From contig JAGFNK010000148.1 in NCBI GenBank assembly GCA_025769875.1, positions 48,050 to 112,049 of the forward strand: a stretch of 64,000 nucleotides of DNA. Direction: 5' to 3'. The DNA is from Russula earlei. Its lineage: Eukaryota; Basidiomycota; Agaricomycetes; Russulales; Russulaceae. Shown here piece by piece: positions 39,864 through 51,603 of this stretch. Each line of letters starts with the position of its first letter. Position 1 is the first letter of the stretch. The notes under the pieces are model-generated. The model did not search any database and was not told the origin of the DNA. It saw only the letters and a list, made by a program, of their open reading frames with translations. A program made the translations under genes and the position numbers.

Positions 39864-40743
39864 ATGGGTTACGCGCGTTCTCGTAAATTCTGCTGCTGCA
39901 TTCCCGTACGATTTGGGACATTCATCATTTCCACACTCTTCCTCTTTGGCGGTGGGGTTATCGCTGCCGTCGGCTGGTACGGCGCTGCGCATAAAGGTGC
40001 GTGGCACATTTTCTTTCTTCTAGATCACGTTTTTGACATTGGTGGCGTAGACCAAGTACACTTAACCAAAAACCAGGAAGTGTCCCTCGTGTTCACTTCC
40101 GTCGCATATACCCTCCTCACATTGGCCTCCCTCTTCGGGTCCGTTCTCTCCGTGCCCCTGTATTTCGCGCGATACGAACACTCATATCGGAACTCAGCTT
40201 TATTGGGAGCATCATTCGACGTCGCTCCTTCGTTTCCGCGTATAGCACGGTTCTGGCTTGGCACTTAGGGGTCAGCATTGCCACGGGCGCGTACTTCATC
40301 TATACCCTCTTCCACAAGGTCGGAGAGCACGAAATAAACGACTGCATCAAGAACAACCAGGACAGCAATTCGGCGCTCAAGGCAGAAGAATGTAAGATGG
40401 CGTTCGGGCTCTCTCGTGCCCTCGTGATCGCCACTTACGTCGTCATCTGGTTACTTCAACTCTGTGCGTCTCCATCATTATCTCCGCATCCTCAGCCCTC
40501 CTTATCCACTGCTTTTGCGTTTGCGTTTGCGGCCCGGATCTATTCACACACCGATGAACAGGGGGTTGTCTCATCGTTTCCGATTACGTGGGACAGCTGC
40601 GGGAGGAGGAGGCGCTGCAGTACCCACCACCGGCACAGATGACGGCGAGTTCACAGCCGATGGCTACCACGTACAACGAGTACTCGTTCTCGAAACCAGA
40701 GAATGGATTCGGTGGTCCGAGTCGCCGCTCAAACAACGTCTGA
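39864..40743 (+). CDS. Four-pass integral membrane protein, unknown function
   Basis: The exons are 39864-39996, 40051-40138, 40210-40463 and 40562-40743, about 218 residues. Four hydrophobic segments are visible at roughly residues 15-38, 54-74, 88-108 and 135-160, with a loop of about 25 polar residues between the third and fourth that holds two cysteines (NDCIKNN and EECKMAF). The N-terminus MGYARS fits the N-myristoylation pattern MGxxxS and is followed by three adjacent cysteines at residues 10-12, likely palmitoylation sites. The C-terminal 50 residues are polar and Pro/Ser-rich, and include QYPPPAQ. The topology is like a MARVEL or tetraspan protein, but no family signature was recognised. 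Splice sites and phases agree, so the gene is well supported even though its role is not. Confidence 0.8.
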
Positions 40744-40954
40744 GCCAGGGAGTGATGATCGTATTAGGAGGAATATAGTACAAGTAGAATTGTCGTTCTC
40801 CAGTACTACGCTGTTCTGTTTATCAAGTAAAAAAAATAGAAAAAAAAAAAGAAAACCCAAAAGCACTTTGAAATTGATCCTGGCAGGCAGGCGTCGATTG
40901 CCCTCGGGCCGTCATCATTGGTCACGCTTTGCAGCCTCGCCGCCGCGAACGAAA

Positions 40955-43423
40955 GATGGTAGGATCATTGCGACGATATCAACTAGCCGTTGGGTCGCGC
41001 TCACTTGACCCCAGGTCGTATGCACAGATTGCGGCGGAACGGTCATTGAATACGATGCCGCAGCTGGAAACGGCTTTTGCGTGCATTGTGGTACCGTTCT
41101 CGAAGAAAACACCATCGTAAATGAGGTCTCCTTTGGCGAGACCGCAGCGGGCGCTGCTATGGTTCAGGGATCGTACGTCGGGCAGGGCGCAAGTAGGCGG
41201 TTTTTTTTTTTCTTCCAAAGGGTAGTTTCGGCGTGCGTGCTGAAGTCAAGTCATAGCTCATGCGCGCATGGGAGGTCCTTTCGGAAACAGGGGAAATATA
41301 GAGTCGAGGGAGCAGACCATTGCCAACGGTGAGCTCCCCTCCTCGACGACGTGGAGAGATTTCGTCCCCATCCCATCCCATCCCCTCCCTCCCCCGCCTC
41401 GTTCCCGTCATCGCTTGCGTGCTTTGGCCCAGGTTCTGACTCTCCTTTGCCCCGGTACAGCGAATCGCAAGATCCAGAGCATTGCGTCCGTTTTGCGACT
41501 GTCCGACGTCGTCTCCCTCGCGGCGACACGACTGTACACCCTCGCCGTGGAGCACAAATTTACGAAAGGGCGGAAGAGCCTCAACGTCGTCGCCGTCTGC
41601 CTCTATGTGGCGTGCCGGCAAAAGGAGACGCGTAACTACATGCTCATCGATTTCTCTGACCTTCTCCAGGTGAGGGACCGCATGCTCCCCCTTCTCCGGA
41701 TCGACCTCACCCCGTTCCGTTCTCCCAGGTGAACGTGTTCGAGCTCGGACACACCTATCTCCAGCTCGTGCAGACCCTCAACCTACGCCTGCCCCTGGTG
41801 GATCCCTCCCATTACATCTCCCGATTCGCCGCGCTCCTCGAGTTTGGCGACGAAACGCACAAGGTCGCCACGGACGCCATCCGGCTCGTGCAGCGCTTCG
41901 ACAGGGACTGGATGACCAAAGGACGGCGGCCGGCGGGCATATGCGGCGCGTGCCTGCTCCTCGCCGCCCGCATGAACAACTTCCGGCGCTCGGTGGAGGA
42001 GATCGTGCAGGTCGTCAAGATCGCCGACACGACGTTGCGCAAACGTCTGAAGGAGTTCAAGGAGACGCCGAGCGGCGCCCTGACCTTGACGGACTTCCGC
42101 ACCGTGTGGCTCGAGGAGGAGATGGACCCCCCCGCGTTCATCAAGGGCAAGGAGAAGGACCGCGCGACGAAAGGGGCGGAGGGAGGAGAAGAGGGGGCCG
42201 CCGAGGAGACGGGCAGGGCGCGGAAGAGGACGAGCAAGGCGGACAAGCGCAAGCGCAAGCGACGGCGCATCAACCCGAGCGACGAGGAAGAGGGCGGCGG
42301 AGGTCCTCCCGACGACGTGCCCCGCACGTATCTCGACCCTCTGCTCCTCAACTCGGGCATCCTAGAGGGTACCTGTCAGTCCGAGCCCCTCTTCTTACCG
42401 GAGACAGCGGAGGCGATCCGCGATGATCACTATCATCCGACCGGCCCTCCGGTCCTGGCAGAGCAGCCTCCCGGCGATTCTATCGTTATATCGGCCTCTC
42501 AGGCCGTCGTCGACTCGAGTGGTTTGATCAACGTCGTGTCACCCCTCGAGGTCGAAGTCAACAACCTCCTCACGGAAGAAGTCGCGGAATTTTTGCTCAA
42601 CGAACAAGGGGCGCAGCTCAGCGCGGCATTGAACGAGGCAAACGAGCGGCGCATAGCAGCCATTCAGCCTGTGGATGAGCTGACCGGGCTAGACGAGGAC
42701 GAGCTCGATCAATTCCTTCTGACCGACGAAGAGATCCGGACCAAGGAGCGTGTCTGGGTCGAGATGAACCGGGAATACCTTGAAGCGATCGCAGGTAAGC
42801 GGGTTCCTTCCTCTTCCTGGTTGTCACCGCCAGTTCGGGATGCCAATCTGTTCCTAACGTTTTGAAATCGCCTTCCTCTGAAACCCGAAACAGCGAAAGG
42901 GGAGCAGCACGAGCCAGGTACGACATCCGCCAAGCATAAGAAGGTTTGCATCACCCGTCGTTTCCGCTCTTCCGCGGCCTTTTTTCTTTTTCTTTTCTTT
43001 TTTTTTTTCTTTTTCTTTTTTGGTTGATCCTGACGACGACGAACGACGAGGCAGCGCCGGAAACCTGCGACAAAGCCTCGCGACGCGTCCACCCCGCACG
43101 GGAGCACGGCGGCCGAGTCCGTGCGCACCCTCCTCAAGCAGAACGCGCGCTACAGCAAGCGCATCAACTACGACGCCCTCAAGGATCTCTTCACGGACGA
43201 GAAGGACGAGATGGACGGCCGGCTGTACACCATCGACGACAAAGACGAGAACGACGACGCGGACCTGGTCGTCGAGGAGGGCGGAGGGCGCGTCGGAGGG
43301 CATGCCGGCTTGATCGACGCTGGCGATCTTCAGCTGGATCCGGAGGACGTCGATGACGGGGATGGAAGCGAGAAGGGCGACGACTACGGCGGGTGGGAAG
43401 ACACGTACGAGCAGGAGGTGTAA
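40955..43423 (+). CDS. BRF1: Brf1, TFIIB-related subunit of RNA polymerase III factor TFIIIB
   Basis: Brf1 joins TBP and Bdp1 in TFIIIB and recruits Pol III to tRNA, 5S and U6 genes. The exons are 40955-40957 (ATG only), 41015-41192, 41257-41328, 41461-41669, 41729-42794, 42894-42943 and 43055-43423, about 648 residues. The N-terminal zinc ribbon has CTDCG and CVHCG. ARMGGPFGN precedes two TFIIB-type cyclin repeats (KIQSIASVLRLSDVVSLAA through the RRPAGICGACLLLAARMNNF segment). After a charged linker with poly-basic runs comes the Brf1 homology region that binds TBP (EEVAEFLLNE, LDEDELDQFLLTDEE, VWVEMNREYLE), then a basic stretch and an acidic C-terminus. The last intron contains a long T/C tract. 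The start codon sits alone before a GT donor, as in RPL38 nearby. Confidence 0.94.
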
Positions 43424-44060
43424 GGTTTCTTTCCCTTCGAGATCTGGGGGGGACACCTAGAGAAGAAGTCATACCCATGTAGTGATATAGCATTACTGTG
43501 TTGTACTTTCCCACAAGCTGATTGTTATCTATATACTATTGTTTTAATCGCTTTTCCAGACGGACAAGGGCTAACGTAGCCCAGGCGATAGATGATGCTA
43601 AGCTCGCATGCCATCAAGGCTTTCTGTTGTAGCGATCCCGGAGGACACGCTCGTGAGTTCGTAAGGTTGGTGGCTTGATCCAATTTCCAGCGCACGGCCA
43701 AGGCGAGAGGTGGGCGAACCCGGGCGAGATATCGAACGCGGACGCGACGAGAACTGCAGAAGAGTGGCTAGCGAGCCCTCGAGGTGGCGAGGTTAAGGAA
43801 GAGGAGAGCGAGCGCGCCGAATGGCATACCCCCAGTATCACATCATATTCACATATGGAATGCCTAACGGTCACCGCTATCAATGCCCCACGACAAATCC
43901 CTGCTACTCTTGCGGTCATCGTAGGGCGTGACCTCCCGATCTGCGGGCGGATTGTCCCCCGATCATTACAGGAAAGGGAAACGAAAACGATACAAACTGG
44001 AGAGATGAGTGCAAGCCGAAGTGGACGATCATCCGCAGAAGATAATCCGACCGGGGAACC
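43424..44060. other. Intergenic region between convergent genes
   Basis: BRF1 and the first SDR gene converge here. No supported gene was seen in about 640 bp. A plus-strand frame at 43675-44064 has no family likeness. Confidence 0.4.
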
Positions 44061-45334
44061 CTAAACGTCTTTGACCTGCTCCTCACACCAATCCCACAGC
44101 TTCCTTTCGAGTTCGGGATTGAGCGCCTTCTGATGCGGAAGCGTGACGCGTGCCCAGGCAGTTAGATACTTCATGACGGGTCAGCCGGCGGACGATACCG
44201 GAGACAGGAAGACGCCCACCTTGCCATTCAGGTCACCTGCAGCGGGGGCCGTTCCCGCATACAGGGAGGTGATCGCTCCGAACGAGACGGGATATGTTAT
44301 CAACCGCCCGAAAGCCTTCACGAGTATGCCGGCGTTCCGCGCGAGATCTGTGGTGATGTTTCCTGGGTGCAAAGACACGGACACGATGCCTTCGCCGCCG
44401 TACCGCCGGGCGAGCTCGTTCGAGAACAGGATGTTACCCTGCGGCGGGGTGGGGGATCAGGAACAGAGAGCATCCAGGAGAAGGACGGAAAAACATCTCT
44501 CTTACCAGCTTGCTCTGGCCGTACAACTTTGTCGCGCCAATTTTCTTTCCCACCGCGAGACAGTCATCGCCGGGCGTGAGGGAGGACCACTTGATGCCCT
44601 CCGGCGGCGTGACGATGTGGCCGAGGGAACTGACATTGACGACGCGCACCGAGCCGGGAGGAGACCCTTTCGCGGTCGCCGTGAGAAGGGGGAGGAGCAG
44701 CTTCGTAAAGTAAAAGTGGCCTGCGGGTGTCTCTGCCTTTGAGCACGCGGCGTCGGTCTGCAAGCTCGACGAGTTCCCGTACCTAGGACGTTGGTCCCAA
44801 ACTGCATGTCGTAACCTTGGCTCGTGCGCCTATCGATGACCGCGTACACGCCGCTGCGCAGTATATCTCAGCTCGAACGCAGGGGGGGGGGGGGGGGGCA
44901 CAGACGGACGACAAGCTCACTTACCCGCTGTTATAGAGCGCGTGGAGCCGGGATTCCCTGCGAATGAATTCCTCGGCGGCAGCCTTGACGGAGACGAGGT
45001 CTGCCAGGTCGAGCTTGATGAAGAAGACGGCGTCCTTTCCGGTGTCCCTCTTGAGCTCTTCGATCGCCTGCTGCGACTTGTCCTCCGAGCGCGTGGCGAT
45101 GTACACTTTGGCACCCTTCGACAGCAACACCTGTCGAACGCCATGATCAATATCGGCGAAAGGGGACCGAGCGGAACGGATAAGCAGGCTCACGCGCGCT
45201 GTTTCCTTCCCGATGCCGCCGTTGCCGCCGGTGACGATGACGGTCTTGCCCGTCTGGTCTGGGACGTCTTTCGCGGTCCAGGTTGGCTCAGGAGGAAAGA
45301 GTTGGCTGTAAGACCCGATGCGGACCTCTGACAT
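44061..45334 (-). CDS. Short-chain dehydrogenase/reductase, copy 1
   Basis: Exons in coding order are 45334-45194, 45130-44925, 44853-44783, 44720-44506, 44438-44220 and 44168-44061, giving 319 residues. It is a classical SDR with the cofactor loop TGGNGGIG (about residues 36-43), an NSG/NVL strand, the serine block NVSSLGH and the catalytic YGQSK (Tyr-x-x-x-Lys). Similarity is to the retinol-dehydrogenase/WW-oxidoreductase-like fungal SDRs; substrate unknown. The second copy 358 bp upstream has the same exon phases and about 80% identical residues by eye, so the pair is a recent tandem duplication. The second intron contains a run of 17 G (44882-44898). All introns here are GT-AG. Confidence 0.92.
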
Positions 45335-45691
45335 ATCTCAGTGGGGGGAAGAGAGGGGGAATGGCGGGATTATTCATTCCCAGTGGGCGTTAAGGTCGCG
45401 CAGCAGATAACAAGGACAAAGGCACACCAGATACAAATGAATCATTTTCATCCAGCAACAATCAGGTCACTGAGCCAGTGGGTGCACTGCAGGCCTCCCA
45501 ACAGAGATTCACATACGGAAATGCACGACGGTCATTAGCTATAGATGTATTACGATGCGTAGCGGCGCTGCCTCGCTGATGAGCGACCACCCTCAGGCTG
45601 TAGGATTGCCCCCTCGTTCTATGCAAGGATTGTCTCCCAGTGCTACAGATAAGGAGAATGAGTGCGAGGGTGAGATAGTCAGACCGGGACC
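45335..45691. other. Spacer between the tandem SDR genes
   Basis: These 357 bp carry the promoter of copy 1 and the 3' end of copy 2. Nothing else is evident. Confidence 0.4.
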
Positions 45692-46933
45692 CTAAATGCC
45701 CTCGACTTGCTCCTCACACCATTCCCACAGTTTCTTTTCGAGCCCGGGGTTAAGCGCCTTCTCATTCGGCAGCGAGACGCGTGCGAAGGCGGTTAGATAC
45801 TGAATATAACATATGAGTTGAATTGCCGCGGTCATTCCCGGAGGCAGGAATACCCACCTTGCCATTCAGGTCACCCGCAGCGGGGGCAGTCCCCGCATAT
45901 AAGGAAGTGATTGCCCCGTACGAAACGGGATATGATACCAACCATATGAAAAGCTTCATAAATATACTCGAGTGACGCGAAAGATCTGTGATGATGCTTC
46001 CTGGGTGCAAAGACACGGACACGATGCCTTCGTCGCCGTATCGCCGGGCGAGCTCGTTCGAGAAGTAGATGTTGCCCTGTAGCGGTGGCGGATTAGAAAC
46101 GGCCGACATCGAAAGATAACTTTTCCTTACCAGCTTGCTCTGGCCATATAGCGGGGTCGCGCCGACTTTCTTCCCTACCGCAAGACAATCGTCTCCAGGC
46201 CTAAGGGTGGACCACTGGATACCGCCCGGCGGTGCCATTTCATGGCCAAATGAACTGACATTGATGACGCGCACTGAACGAGGAGGAGAGTTCTTTGCGG
46301 TCGCGCTGAGAAGGGGGAGGAGCAATTTCGTAAAGTAGAAGTGGCCTGCAGGTGTCTGTCATGAGCACGCGACGGTGGCCGGCAACAAAGTCCATGCCTA
46401 AGACGTTGGTCCCAAACTGCATGTCGTAACCTTGGCTCGTACATTTATCGATGAGCGCAAACACGCCGCTTGGCAGTATCTTAGAGGCATGTTACGGAGC
46501 GGAAGCGCAGACGAGGCTTGCTTACCCGTTGTTGTAGAGCGCATGGAGCTGGGACTCTCTCCGAATGAAATCCTCGGCGGCGGCCTTGACAGAGACGAGG
46601 TCTGCCAGGTCGAGCTTAATGAAGAAGACAGCGTCCTTTCCCGTGTCCCGCTTGAGCTCTTCGATCGCCTGCTGTGACTTGTGCTCCGAGCGCGAAGCGA
46701 TGTACACTTTGGCACCTTTCGATAGCAACACCTACGAACGCCATTGCTCAGTGAAAAGGGCCATGAGGGGGCAAAGAAAGAATCAGGCTCACTCGTGCTG
46801 TTTCCTTCCCGATGCCGCCGTTGCCGCCGGTGATGATGACGGTCTTGCCTGTCTGGTCTGGGACATCCCTTGCAGTCCAGGTTGGTGCAGGAGGAAAGAA
46901 TTGGCCGAGTGTCCCGATGCGAACTTCTGACAT
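45692..46933 (-). CDS. Short-chain dehydrogenase/reductase, copy 2
   Basis: Exons in coding order are 46933-46793, 46731-46526, 46468-46398, 46345-46131, 46076-45858 and 45799-45692, giving 319 residues. Exon lengths are the same as in copy 1 (141, 206, 71, 215, 219, 108), so the structure was duplicated whole. The cofactor loop [15 protein letters not shown] and catalytic YGQSK are intact. The third intron begins TTAG|GCATGG where copy 1 has CTAG|GTACGG: the donor has changed from GT to GC. If this donor is spliced the protein is intact; if it is not, the frame ends early. The close neighbour and same orientation suggest related but diverging roles. Confidence 0.88.
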
Positions 46934-48568
46934 ATTGCACAGCTGGCTACGGAGGCGGGAAAGAGGCAGATACGGGTGGCCGGATTATATTGTTCTGTCA
47001 GGTCATCGTTTATATCATTGCTTGCACGCGATGCGATTCATCGCCGTCGCCGGTCATACAGCAAGGCTGCCGGTCGCCAATAATAAGCACAAACATTTGC
47101 AATCAGTCGGGTCGGTCTAAATATTTTCAAACACGTTCTGCATTTTGGATCTGTTAAGTCATTTTGGGGCTCTGAGAGGGGCGCTCCTCCCTTTTGCGTT
47201 AAACGTGCCTTCGCGCTCGCCCCGATTCCTTGATGGAGATGCCTTTTCTCATGCCTACGTGGCTTCTGTTTCAATATGTCCCTTATCTGCCTGCCATTCT
47301 CAGAGCAAACTTTTACCGTGGTCCCAGATCACCCACCCAGGGGTTGGATCGGATCAAGGTGGCTTTACAGCTCAGTCTGCGTATTGGCTTTGGTCGCGTT
47401 GTCCCTGGCCGAGGTCAGCGAGAGGGGATCGATTTCTGGGGCACTGATTACGCCTATTTGAGGCAAACAAGCTTGCGACTGATGTATGAGTATCGGCCGG
47501 TATGTAATCGGATTGCAAAACGAGCTTTGTGCCGGGGCCATAACGTCCAGGAGTTAGGGACGCGTGAGTTCTGAAGCCGGTGGGGTTGTGAGCTCGAGGG
47601 AGTTACTGGATCATTTAGCCGGGACGTTTCGCCACCGTTTCCTTCTTTCATCTTTTCTTTCAGCTTTCAAGGAGAAAGTGGCGCGCCACTCCTCACTGCT
47701 GAATAAGAGCGCTGATTGATGTTCGGCTGTAAAGTTCAAGCCGGTGATCCAGGGATAACCACCAAGTAAGTCAAAGATTGCATGGCATTGACAGTGTGCG
47801 CAAGGAACTCAAACCACTCTTTGCCACACCCACGCCCCCAGATGTTGTCTTCCACAGAAACAAGAGCGGTTCATGCAGTTCGGAAGGACACAAGGTCTCC
47901 GAGTTGCCCATGATAACTGAAATTGGCCGAGTGGGCGTTTTCGGGATGATGATATTACGACATGCTGCAACTCTCGGTCAAGGTCGTCATGTCAATTACA
48001 TTCGTATGATGGACGGTTTGCACACACAACATCTCGGCGCTTGCGTCTTTGTGTCCTTGCTTCAATTTGCCCTCACCCTCTTTCTCTCGTCTTGATTTAC
48101 TTTGGACTTCGAGCACGATTGAGACTCAACTGCGACTGTGTGTGGGCCGTCACACATCCTCTCATTCGTGTCATTGCATGCCATCGCAGAACAATAGCCG
48201 TGACAATGATGGTAGTATCTCCATCCATCTTCTTCATCCCCTTTAGTACCTGAAACTTACTGCGCCAAACGGTGACTCGCGAAGGAACCCACACAAGGGG
48301 GAATTAAGATGCCACAGTGGGCGCCGCGCGAAGTACGGATGACCGGTAATACCTATGATGGCCATCTATTCATTAGATATCGTCCATGAGGCCCTCATAT
48401 TGATCGGCTGCGATACGTAGCAAGGCCCGGTCTGGAGAAACAACCCGACTTTCCAGGTCTACAACTAGGTCCACAAGCGTGATTGAGACCGCGCAGGCCA
48501 GGCCCTGTCCTCGTAAGCGTCAACGATAAAAAGGTCCATCTCGCTTTTTGAGAGCGGTACGTCTAGCC
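46934..48568. other. Intergenic region
   Basis: About 1.6 kb with no supported gene. A plus-strand frame at 47230-47574 has no recognisable domain. No repeat was noticed. Confidence 0.4.
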
Positions 48569-49623
48569 ATGTCGTCGAGCGTCTTCAATTACAACCTCAC
48601 AGGCCCTCCACTCCCTCCAGACCACCTCCTCTATCACTCTCACCCGCGCTACTACTCCCCCGCGCCCTCCCTCTTCCCGCCCCTCTCCGACTCGATCCTC
48701 ACCGTCCTGTCCCCCCTCCCGGCGTACTGGATCACCGCTTTCTTCTTCTTCCTCCTCGACTCGTCCAACTTGCCATGGATCGTCCGCATGCGCATAAACG
48801 AATCGAGCGAGGTCACCGCGCGCAACCGCGCCTCGCGCCTCGAGGTCCTCCGCTCCGTCCTCTTCATGCAATTCCTCCAGACCGCCCTCGGCCTCTTCTG
48901 GGTCGCCGACATCCCCAGAAAGACTGACCACGCCGCCGAGATGCGCGGCATCGCGCACAGACTCATGTCCCCGCTCGGCGTCTTCGACGACGCCGCCGCC
49001 CCGCTCGCCTACATGGTCTACTGGTGGTTCGTCCCCGCCGTGCAGTTGCTCACCGCCATGTAAGTCACAATTGTCGAGACCTTTTCTTCACCGCCTCGCC
49101 GCTCGCGGAGCTCAACCGAAAACGCATCAGGGTCGTGCTCGACAGTTGGCAGTACGTCGTCCATCGTACGCTCCACAGCATCCCGTTCCTCTACAAGCAC
49201 TTCCACTCGGTCCACCACCGGCTCTACGTGCCCTATGCTTACGGCACGCTCTACACTCACCCGGTCGAGGGCTTCGTGCTCGACTCGGTCGGCGCCATGA
49301 TCGCCAACACCGTGACGGGTCTCTCGCTGCGCCAGTCGATGCTCTTCTTCGTCCTCACCACCTGCAAGGCCGTCGACGACCACTGCGGTTACCGCCTCCC
49401 GTTCGACCCGCTCCAATTCCTCAGCGGCAACACGGCCGAATACCACGACATACACCACCAGGCCATCGGCATCAAGTACAACTTCTCCCAGCCCTGGTTC
49501 ATCCACTGGGACGTCATCCTTGGCACCCGCATCACGACCAAGGGCCTCGAGGAACGCCGCGTAAAACTCAAGGCGGCTAGGTCCGCTCATGGACGCGGAC
49601 GTGGGGCGCTGTACCCGGTATAG
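48569..49623 (+). CDS. SUR2: Sphinganine C4-hydroxylase-like (Sur2, fatty acid hydroxylase superfamily)
   Basis: Sur2 is an ER di-iron enzyme that hydroxylates dihydrosphingosine to phytosphingosine. Exon 1 is 48569-49059 and exon 2 is 49131-49623, about 327 residues. Three histidine boxes are present: HRTLH (in DSWQYVVHRTLH), HSVHHRLYVPYAYG, and HDIHHQ before IKYNFSQPWFIHWD. There are several membrane segments, including PAYWITAFFFFLLD near residue 50 and one before the DSWQY block. The layout and the LYVPYAYG and VDDHCGY motifs fit Sur2 more than the C4-methylsterol oxidases or Erg3. The protein ends with a basic tail without a KKxx signal. The coding region is GC-rich. The start was chosen as the first ATG followed by a Sur2-like NLTGPPLPP segment. 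Confidence 0.88.
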
Positions 49624-50278
49624 ACATGTTCGTCGCGAGTGTAAGATTGCCGTCCGCAGGATAAGACGTAGACGCGAAAGAGCGAAAAGGATAATTAGAG
49701 TCTCAGTTAGTATCGAGGCGGCTTGCTATCGAAATGTTAGGGCTCGAGTTAAACGCTAGCAACCGCACCGAAAAGCTTAGACGATAGCGAGACAGGCAAA
49801 GTGTGACCTTGAAGCCTGAAGCTTGGGGCCTCTAGGATCATGGGTACGAGTGCAGCATAAGCGAGAAGCTTGAGAGATCCGTGGGCGAGATACGCAAGGG
49901 ATCCAGTCCCACTGCAGGCTGGGGACTTTGGCCGCTGAAAGCACAGCCTCACAGATAACGTAGGTGCGGGCAGGGGCACTGAGAATTGACGAGCGGCAGT
50001 TCGTCGTAGCGGAGCCATTTCTCGTTCTCTAGGAGTTGCGCAAAACGGTACGCTGCGCGGCACCCCATCCCAAGCGAATATCGCCATGTCGAACTTACCA
50101 TTTCCGAGTGCCGACGCTACAGAGAGAGTGGAGTAGTCGGGATGCGAAAGTGGCGTGGAGTGCGTGGTGCGCGGGCAAGGCGAGACGACCGGGGATCACA
50201 TCCGCTTGAAATCCCTGCCCGAGTGTAAACGTCTCACGAGACAAGCACTTCACGACGCGTAGAAAAAAGAAGCGGCAA
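49624..50278. other. Intergenic region before the inverted repeat
   Basis: No supported gene. The last about 30 bp (A-rich and rich in GAAG) correspond in reverse complement to the T-run that follows each tRNA-like unit. Confidence 0.4.
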
Positions 50279-50389
50279 ACACCAGCAGGAGTCGAACCTG
50301 CATTCCCAAAGAGGAGCAGATTTCCTGTCCGCACGCTCGAAGGGAAACAGATTTCTTGTCTGTTACCGTTACCAGTTGGCTATGGTGTC
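50279..50389 (-). repeat. tRNA-Ser-like unit M1
   Basis: Read on the minus strand it has an acceptor-like 5' end, A box TAGCCAACTGG, hairpin ACAGA-CAAGAAA-TCTGT, a second hairpin with a 7-nt loop, B box GGTTCGACTCC and a T6 run about 15 nt beyond the 3' end. Confidence 0.8.
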
Positions 50390-50656
50390 TTGTTCGCTGT
50401 AAGGAGAACCCATTTGATCAACAACATGAGATCAAACCACTAATCCCTTGTATTGAACGTTCCTGCAATCAAGCAGAATGGTTTGCATTTGTGAGCCCAT
50501 GTCTACCATCGATGATGACATACGGTGCATTTCTCCTTGCGAAGAAAGTAATAGCAGCGAAGTTGCGGTTGCAACAAGATTCCATACCAACGATCAGAAT
50601 TGGTATAATACTTCTCCGAGATTGGGACATTGTGATTTGTAGTCAAAAAGAAGCAA

Positions 50657-50768
50657 TACACCAACAGGATTCGAACCCACACTCCCAAAGAGGAGCAGAT
50701 TTCCTGTCTGCACACTCGAAGGGAAACAGATTTCTTGTCTGTTACCGGTACCAGTTGGCTATGGTGTC
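50657..50768 (-). repeat. tRNA-Ser-like unit M2
   Basis: Minus-strand copy with A box, two anticodon-arm-like hairpins, B box GGTTCGAATCC and a downstream T run (CTTCTTTTTG). The acceptor stem 3' side reads TTGGTGTA. Confidence 0.85.
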
Positions 50769-51053
50769 TTGTTCACTGTAAGGAGAGCTCATTTGATCAA
50801 CAACATGAAAACATACCACTAATTGCTCGTCTTGAACGTTCCTGCAATCAAGCAGAGTGATTTGCATTTGTGAGCCCATGTCTACCATCGACGATGACAT
50901 ACAGTGCATTTCTCCTTGATGTTACTGTAATAGCAGCGATGTTGCGGTTGCAACAAGATTCCATACCAACGATCAGAATTGGTGGACCACCCAGATGGCA
51001 GATAAGACTTCTCCGAGATTAGGACTTTGTGATTTGTGGCCAAAAAGAAGCAA

Positions 51054-51166
51054 TACACCAGCAGGATTCGAACCCACACTCCCAAAGAGGAGCAGATTTC
51101 CTGTCTGCAACGCTCGAAGGGAAACAGATTTCTTGTCTGTTACCGGTACCAGTTGGCTACGATGTC
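51054..51166 (-). repeat. tRNA-Ser-like unit M3
   Basis: Minus-strand copy with all boxes. It has one extra base between the two hairpins (GCGTTGC instead of GCGTGC), shared with plus-strand unit P2, so M3 and P2 are likely sister copies across the inverted axis. Confidence 0.85.
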
Positions 51167-51352
51167 TTGTTTGCTGTAAGGAGAGCTCATTTGATCAACG
51201 ACATGAAATAGACCACTAATCGCTCGTCCTTGAACGTTCCTGCAATCAAGCAGAGTGATTTGCATTTGTGAGCCCATGTCTGCCATCGACGATGACATAC
51301 GGTGCATTTCTCCTTGTGGAGAAAAAACAGACCACTAGTCCTAGTCTCGAGT

Positions 51353-51428
51353 GATTTCCTGTCCGCACGCTCGAAGGGAAAACAGATTATTGCTTGTCTG
51401 TTACCGGGTACCAGTGGGCTATGATGTC
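51353..51428 (-). repeat. tRNA-Ser-like unit M4, truncated
   Basis: Only the 5' half (A box and both hairpins, the first with inserted bases) remains; the B box and 3' acceptor side are missing. Confidence 0.7.
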
Positions 51429-51603
51429 TTGTTCACTGTAAGGAGAGCTCATTTGATCAACGACATGAGAACAGACCACTAGTCCCTCGTCTCGAGTGTT
51501 CCTGCGATCACGCAGTCAGTGATTTGCATTTGCAAGGCCACTGTCTACTTATCACCTCCAATAGACCACCACAGACAGCATTCCGCTTTGTAGAGCAATA
51601 GCA

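Noticed and set aside
47230..47574. Plus-strand gene of about 114 residues downstream of the SDR pair
   Set aside because: No family likeness and no conserved motif; overlapping frames of similar length exist.
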